Source: Pseudonocardia sp. MH-G8 (GTDB lineage: Bacteria; Actinomycetota; Actinomycetes; Mycobacteriales; Pseudonocardiaceae). Taken from it: DNA of 64,000 bases. Below, piece by piece: positions 12,001 to 18,000 of the stretch; the stretch's first letter is position 1; every line of letters starts with the position of its first letter. Where the stretch lies: assembly GCF_002262885.1 (NCBI RefSeq), contig NZ_NKYF01000002.1, forward strand, positions 186,001 to 250,000, read 5' to 3'. A model generated the notes under the pieces. It searched no databases, had not been told where the DNA came from, and was given only the letters and a program-made list of their open reading frames with translations. Made by a program: the position numbers and the translations under genes.

Positions 12001-15000
12001 ATGATCACCTTGTTGCGGTCGGCCCTGAACGTGTCGCCGTCCGCGGTACGGAAGAAGCCGGCGCCGTTGAAGGCGACCTGCGCGGGGGCACCGGCCTTGG
12101 TGCGGCCCACGAAGCTGCCGCCGGCCTTGCCGATCTCGACGTGGTCGATCTTGCCGGGGTTGCGGGGGTTCGGGGCGTCGACGGTGCAGGTGCCCGTGCA
12201 GTCGCCGTAGAAGCGCTTGTTCTTCCCACCCACGAACGTGGCCGCCGTGGTGTTTCGCGACGTGGTGGAGCGCGTGACGGTTCCGCTGACGCCGTCGCGC
12301 ATCGCACCCTTGCCGGCGATCATCCCGGTTCGGTTGCCGTGCTCGTCAGCGGACAGCCGGAAGCCGCCGCTGCTGTGCGCCGTGTCCCTCGACCTGCCCT
12401 GCCCCGTCGGGTTGCTCCCGCTGAACTGGTGGCCCTCCTTCGCCGAAGGGTCGTACCGGCCCTTCTGACCGTTCTTGCCCGTGATCTCCATCGGCTCGTC
12501 GCACTCGGGACCGCAGGGGTTCCCGTGCTGAGCGCCGTTGGACTCGGTGACGACACCGGAGTCGCGGATCTGCGTCTCGACGGTTCCGTCGGTGTTGCGG
12601 ACGATCAGGGCGACGTCGCCGTCGGCCTCCCTGACGGCGAGGATCTCACGCTTCTTGCCCTTCAGCTTCTCGGCGGCCGCGAGCGCTTCCTGGATCGTCT
12701 TGTAGGGCTTGAGCTTGCCGCCCTTGCCCTTCGTCCCCTTGGCCCCCGGCGCCGGCCCGACGAGGACGAACGTGTTGGCACCGCCTTCGCGGAAGCCCGG
12801 GCAGCTGCCGGTCGTGCACTCACCCCAGCCGCCGTCCTTCCCGCCGTTCGGGCCGGCCACGGCGTGCGCGGTGACGCCACAGCCACCGTTGCTGCCCGAG
12901 CACTCGGTCCAGTGGTTCGCGCTCCACTTCCGCGTACGGCCGGACCCGGGGTCGGTGTCGGTCGCGCCGGCCGAGTCGGCCGCGTGCGCTGTGAACGGGG
13001 ACGCGCAGTTCGCCGCCCCGGAGCAGGTGGCAGAGGCCTCGGCGTGGTTGCCCTTGACGTAGGCCCGCACCGCGACCGAGACGCCGCCGCCGCCCATGCC
13101 GCCACCACCGGAACCGGAAGCAGACGCCTCGGCCCACGACTTCGTCCGGCTCTTCTTCCGGTCTCCGGCGAAGGCCGACAGGCTCGCCTCGTAGTGATGG
13201 CTGCAGCTGGTGCCCGCGCTCCCGTAGCAGGACGCCGACGCGTTCGCAGACTTCGTCCCGTCCGGCGACACGGCCGAACCCGCCTGCGCGGTGACCGCGA
13301 CCCAGCCGCCGCCCATGCCACCCGAACCCGAACCCGAGGCATCAGCGGATGCTCCAGGAGCGGAAGCGGCCAACCGCGCCGAGTACGAGTAACCGCACGA
13401 AGTACCCGCGCTGCCCTGACAGGACGCGGCGGCCTGCGCCGACCCGTTGCCCGCCTGCGCGGAGGCCGAGGTCGTCACCTGGCCGGCGCCCGTGGTGCCC
13501 GCACCGTGACCGGCCGCATGCGCCCGTGCCGCGCCGCCGCCCGCCCGCGCGGAGGTGCTCGCCCGATAGGAGTAGCGGCAGCCGGCGTTCTTGCTGCCCT
13601 GGCAGGCTGCGGCAGCCTGCGCACCGTCGGCGCCGGTCTGGGCCTGAGCGCTGGTGCCACACCAGCCCGAGCCCTCCCCGCCACGGGCACCACAGCCGGC
13701 CGAAGCCGCGGCCCGGTTGCCACCGGTGGCCGAGCCGGCCTTGCTGCTCGCGGAGTAGCTGTGCCGGCAGGTCGAGCCCGAGCTGCTCTGGCAGGCCGCC
13801 GAGACCTCGGCTCCGGACTCGGTCGCTCCGACCCGACCGGAAGTGGCGCACTGCCCGTTCTTCCCCGCCGAACAGTCGGTGCGCGAGGTCGCCTTGTTGA
13901 CCCCGCCCAGCGCGGCAGCACGAGCCGTGCCCTCGGTACGGGTGCGGCACCCCGTGCCCGCGCAACTCGCAGTCAACTCGGCGACGCCCTTGGCCGCGAA
14001 GCCACCGGTCGAGGACTCGCATCCGCCCGCCGTAGCGCACGTGGCGGTGGAGCTCCCCTTGACCTTCGCCGCGCCCACGGCGTTCGACCGCGACGAGGTA
14101 CGGGTGGCACATCCGGTCTTCGAGCCGTCATCGCAGGCTGCGGACACCGTGGCGGTGGTGGTGGCGAAGCGCTGCTGGGTCTTCGCCCCCGGCGCGGCGG
14201 ACGCCGTCGAGGAGGTGGTGCTGATCTGCGCCCGGCAGGCGGTGCTGCCGGCGCAGCCGGTCGAGCCCTTCGCGGTGCTGGTGCTGCGTTGGCCCTTCGG
14301 TCCGGCGGCGGTGGTGACGCTGCCGGTGAGCGTTCCGGTGCAGCCGGCCTCGGGGCAGTCGATCTGGGAGCCGGCCTGCGCGTTGCCCGACGAGCCGGGG
14401 AGGGCCTTCGCCTTCTTGCCCTTGCCGGTCTTCTGGCCGGAGTCGCGCCCGGTGGAGGCGGTGGCCTCGCTGGTGGTCCCGCACCCGCTCGCGGCGGCGG
14501 TGCAGGTGGCCGCGGTCTGCGTGCGGCCCGGCGTGCCGCTCGTGGCGCCCGTGGTCGCGGCGGTGCACCCGGCACCGGCGCACTGCGCGGTCGCATCCGA
14601 CTGCGCCAAGGTGGCCGGCGCCCCGGTGACCGGCTTCGCGGCCTCGGTTGCGGTCTTGCGCGCTGCCTTCGCCGCCTTCGCGGCCGCGGCGGCGGTCTTG
14701 CGCTGCGCGGCGGTCGCGCCCTCACGGGCGGCGGTGTCTGCAGCCTGCGTGGCGCGCTGCTCGGCCTCGAGGGCCTGCTGCTTCGCCTGTTCGGCTGCGT
14801 CGTTCTGCTGTTCTGCGACGATGTCGGCCACGACCTGACCCGACCCCGCGGTCGAGCTGGTGGAGGCCTGGCAGCCGCTCTCCGAGCTGGTGCAGCTGCC
14901 GGTGGAGGACGATCCGCCCGCCGGTGGGCCGCGCGCGCCCACCCCGCCGCTGCTGGTGCTCGGGCCGTCGCTGCCCGATGCCGAGCTGCGCGCGGTGCCG

Positions 15001-18000
15001 GAGCAGCCCTCGGACCCGGAACAGTCCAGGGTCGCCGAGGACATCGACCAGCTCGACGCGCCGGGCACCGTCGGCGCACCGGAGCCCGCCGAGGAGCCGG
15101 GGGCCGTGGGCGCGGGCGGCGTGCTGGGCTCGTCCGGCCCCGGCATGCCCTGCCCGCCCTGGTCGCCGGTGTCGTCGCCACCGGTGGTCCCGCTCGACAC
15201 CGTCGCGTTCTCGGTGGAGCGCGCCTGCACCAGCGGGGCGATGCTGTTGGCGTCCGGTCCCGAAGAGGCGCCTGCGTTCGTCACGGCCTGGCAGGAACCA
15301 CCCGACACGCCTTCGCAGGATCCCTGGCCGCGCGAGCCGCGCGCGTGCGGGGAGGTGGCAGGGTCCGTCGCGGACGCGGCGCTCGTGACCTTCCCCTCGC
15401 AGACGCTGTCCCCGGAGCAACCCAGCTGGGCTCCCGCGACCGACGCCGCGGACGGTCCGGCCGGGCGGCGACCGGCGTGCAGCGGCGTCGCGCTGTCGGC
15501 GGCCAGTTCTGCGGTGACGCCGGGCCCGGTCGAGGACACCGAGCGCGTCTCGGCGTGGCAGCTGCCGCCCCCGGCCGTGCACGTGGTCGAGGCCGTCGAC
15601 GTCCGCGGCTTCCCGCCCGCCACGGCACCGTCCCAGGCGGCCGAGCTGGTGCCGGCGCTGCCCGAGCAGCCGGCCGACTCGCAGTCCACCGACGCGCTCG
15701 CCGAGGACGTGCTGGACGGGCCGCTGGTCGCCTGGCCCTTCACCGGGAGCCCGGTCTTCGGGTCGATGCGGAGGTGGTCCGGCGCGCTGGATGCGTCCGA
15801 GGTGGTCTCGCCCCGGCAGTCGCCGCCGGTCACCGTGCAGGTCGCGCTGCTCGACGACCCGCGGCGATGCGGCGAGACCGCGGTGTCGCGGGCGCTCGTC
15901 GAGCTCGTCGCCTTCCCGCCGCAGGAACCGTCGCCGCCGGAGCACTCCGCACCGGCCGCGGCGTGCGAGACGCTGACGGGGCCGGACACCTGGGCCACCC
16001 CGGGCGTCGCCGCCGTGGAGGCGTCACGGTTCTCGATGCGGCTGCCCGCCTCGCCCGAGCAGGAACCCCCGGCGCCGCGGGTCTCGCAGGCCGAGCCGGC
16101 CTTGCTGTCGCGCGTGCCCGTGATGTCGCCGGAGGCCGCGGCCGTGGTGGCCGTGCGGCCCGTGCCCGTGCAGGACGCGGTGGAGCAGTCGGCGCCGGCG
16201 CGCGCGTCGCTGGAGGCGTCGAGCACCGCGCGGCGGGTCACACCGGTGACGGAGGCGGCGTCGCCGGCCGAGTCGCCCTCGGAGTGCGCCACCCCTGCGC
16301 TGGACGACGCGTCCGCGGCGCAGTCGCCGTCCGCGGTGGTACAGCCGGCCGAGCCGCTCGTCGTGCGGACCGCGGGCTTCTTCGTGGAAGCCGCCGTGGC
16401 GGTCGGGGCCGTGGTCGAGACCGATGCCTTCGTCGTGGTCGAGCCCGTGCCGGAGCAGCGCGTCGCGCCGTCGCAGCCGGCCTCGACGTCGGCCGAGGCC
16501 CGGTACCCGTCGCGATCCTGCTCGTCCTCAGAACGCTCGATGCTGCTACGCGCACCGCACGAGCCGGCCTTCGTCGTGCAGCCGGCCGTGGACCCGGCGT
16601 CGCTGGTCCAGGTCGATGCCGGGCGGGCCGCCTTCGTCGCCGTCGCGGCGGCGAGGTGCGCCGTGCTCGCGTCCTCGTCGGTGGTACCGGAGGCCGAGCC
16701 GTCGGTCCGGGTGGAAGCCCGCCCGGCGCAGCCGCCGGCCCCATCGGCGCAGCCGGCGTCCGCCTCCGCGGTGACCGTCTCGTCCTCGTCGACCGCCACC
16801 GCGGCCGAGCCCTCACAGCCCCCGGAGGCGGCCGTGCAGCGGTCCGACGCCGAGCCCTTGTGCACGGTCTTGCGCGACACCTTCTCGGCGGCGCTGCGCC
16901 CGGCCTTCGCGCCGTCCGCGCCCGAGTCCGCCCCACCGCTCGCGCTGCCCGAGCACGAACCGCCGTCGGTCCGGCACTCGGCGACCGCATCCGAGCGGTC
17001 AGCGCGGCTGCTCTGCGCGCAGTCGCCCGAGCACGTGCCCGACGCGGACGTCGTCCGGCTCGAGTCGCGCCCGGTCTCGTGCGCCGCCTTCTCGGCGGTG
17101 TCGCCTGCGGCCTTGCCGCCCGTCTTCCCGGACGTCGCGCTGCTGCGGCAGTTCTTGCTCGACCCCTTCAGCGCGCAGGACGCGGACGCCTTGGTGTCGC
17201 CGACGCGGGTCGAGACCCCGCACCCGGTCGAGCTCCCCGACACCGCGATGCACTCGTCGCGGTCCTGCTCTCCGTCATCGTCCTGGCTCACCGCTCCGCA
17301 GGCGACGAACACGCCACTCGACCCGCACCCGGCGGCGGAGCCCTTCCCGTCCAGATCGTCGTCCTGCACGGTGTCCGGGGCGTCGACACCGGCCGCCTCG
17401 CGCAGTTCGTCGGTGGACTCGTAGACCTGCTTCGTGGCGCGCTCGTGCGCCTTGACGTGCTTGCGGTACGTGGCCGCCTTCATCTCGCCCGCGGAGACCT
17501 TCTTCTTCTCCCGCTTCAGCGCCGCCGACCGCTTGCCGATGTCGCGCTGCCCGTCGAGGACCTCGTCCACCAGCTCGGCCCGCTCGGGCGAGAGCTGTGC
17601 GCTGTCCGACTCGACCTGCTGCGACAGCCGCTCGTGCTTGCGCTGCTTCTCGGCGTAGGACTTCTTCGCCTTCGCCGCCTTCTTCTTCGCGGCCGCCGCA
17701 TCCTTCTTGGCGGCTGCCGCCTTCTTCTTCGACGTCGTCTTCGACGGCTTCTTCGCGGCCGCCTTCTCCGCGGCAGCGAGCTTCTTCTTCTCCTTGGTCA
17801 GCGTGGCCTTGCTGTCGGCCAGGTCCAGCCGCCCGTCCAGGACCCGCTCGGTCTGTTCGGCCGAGTCGTCGTACTCGCGCTCGTCCTCGTCCTCGTCGGA
17901 CCGCTCGTCGTCCGACGTCGACCGCAACACGCTCGCGCGCGGGGGCGCGCGCTCACGGGCGTGCGAACCGCCCCGCTTCGCCCGACCCTCGTCGGCGCTC

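Noticed and set aside
11300..17330. CRISPR-like or tandem DNA repeats in the Cys-rich region
   Set aside because: The periodicity is in the protein; the DNA units vary in length and sequence and are continuous coding sequence, with no conserved direct repeat and unique spacers.
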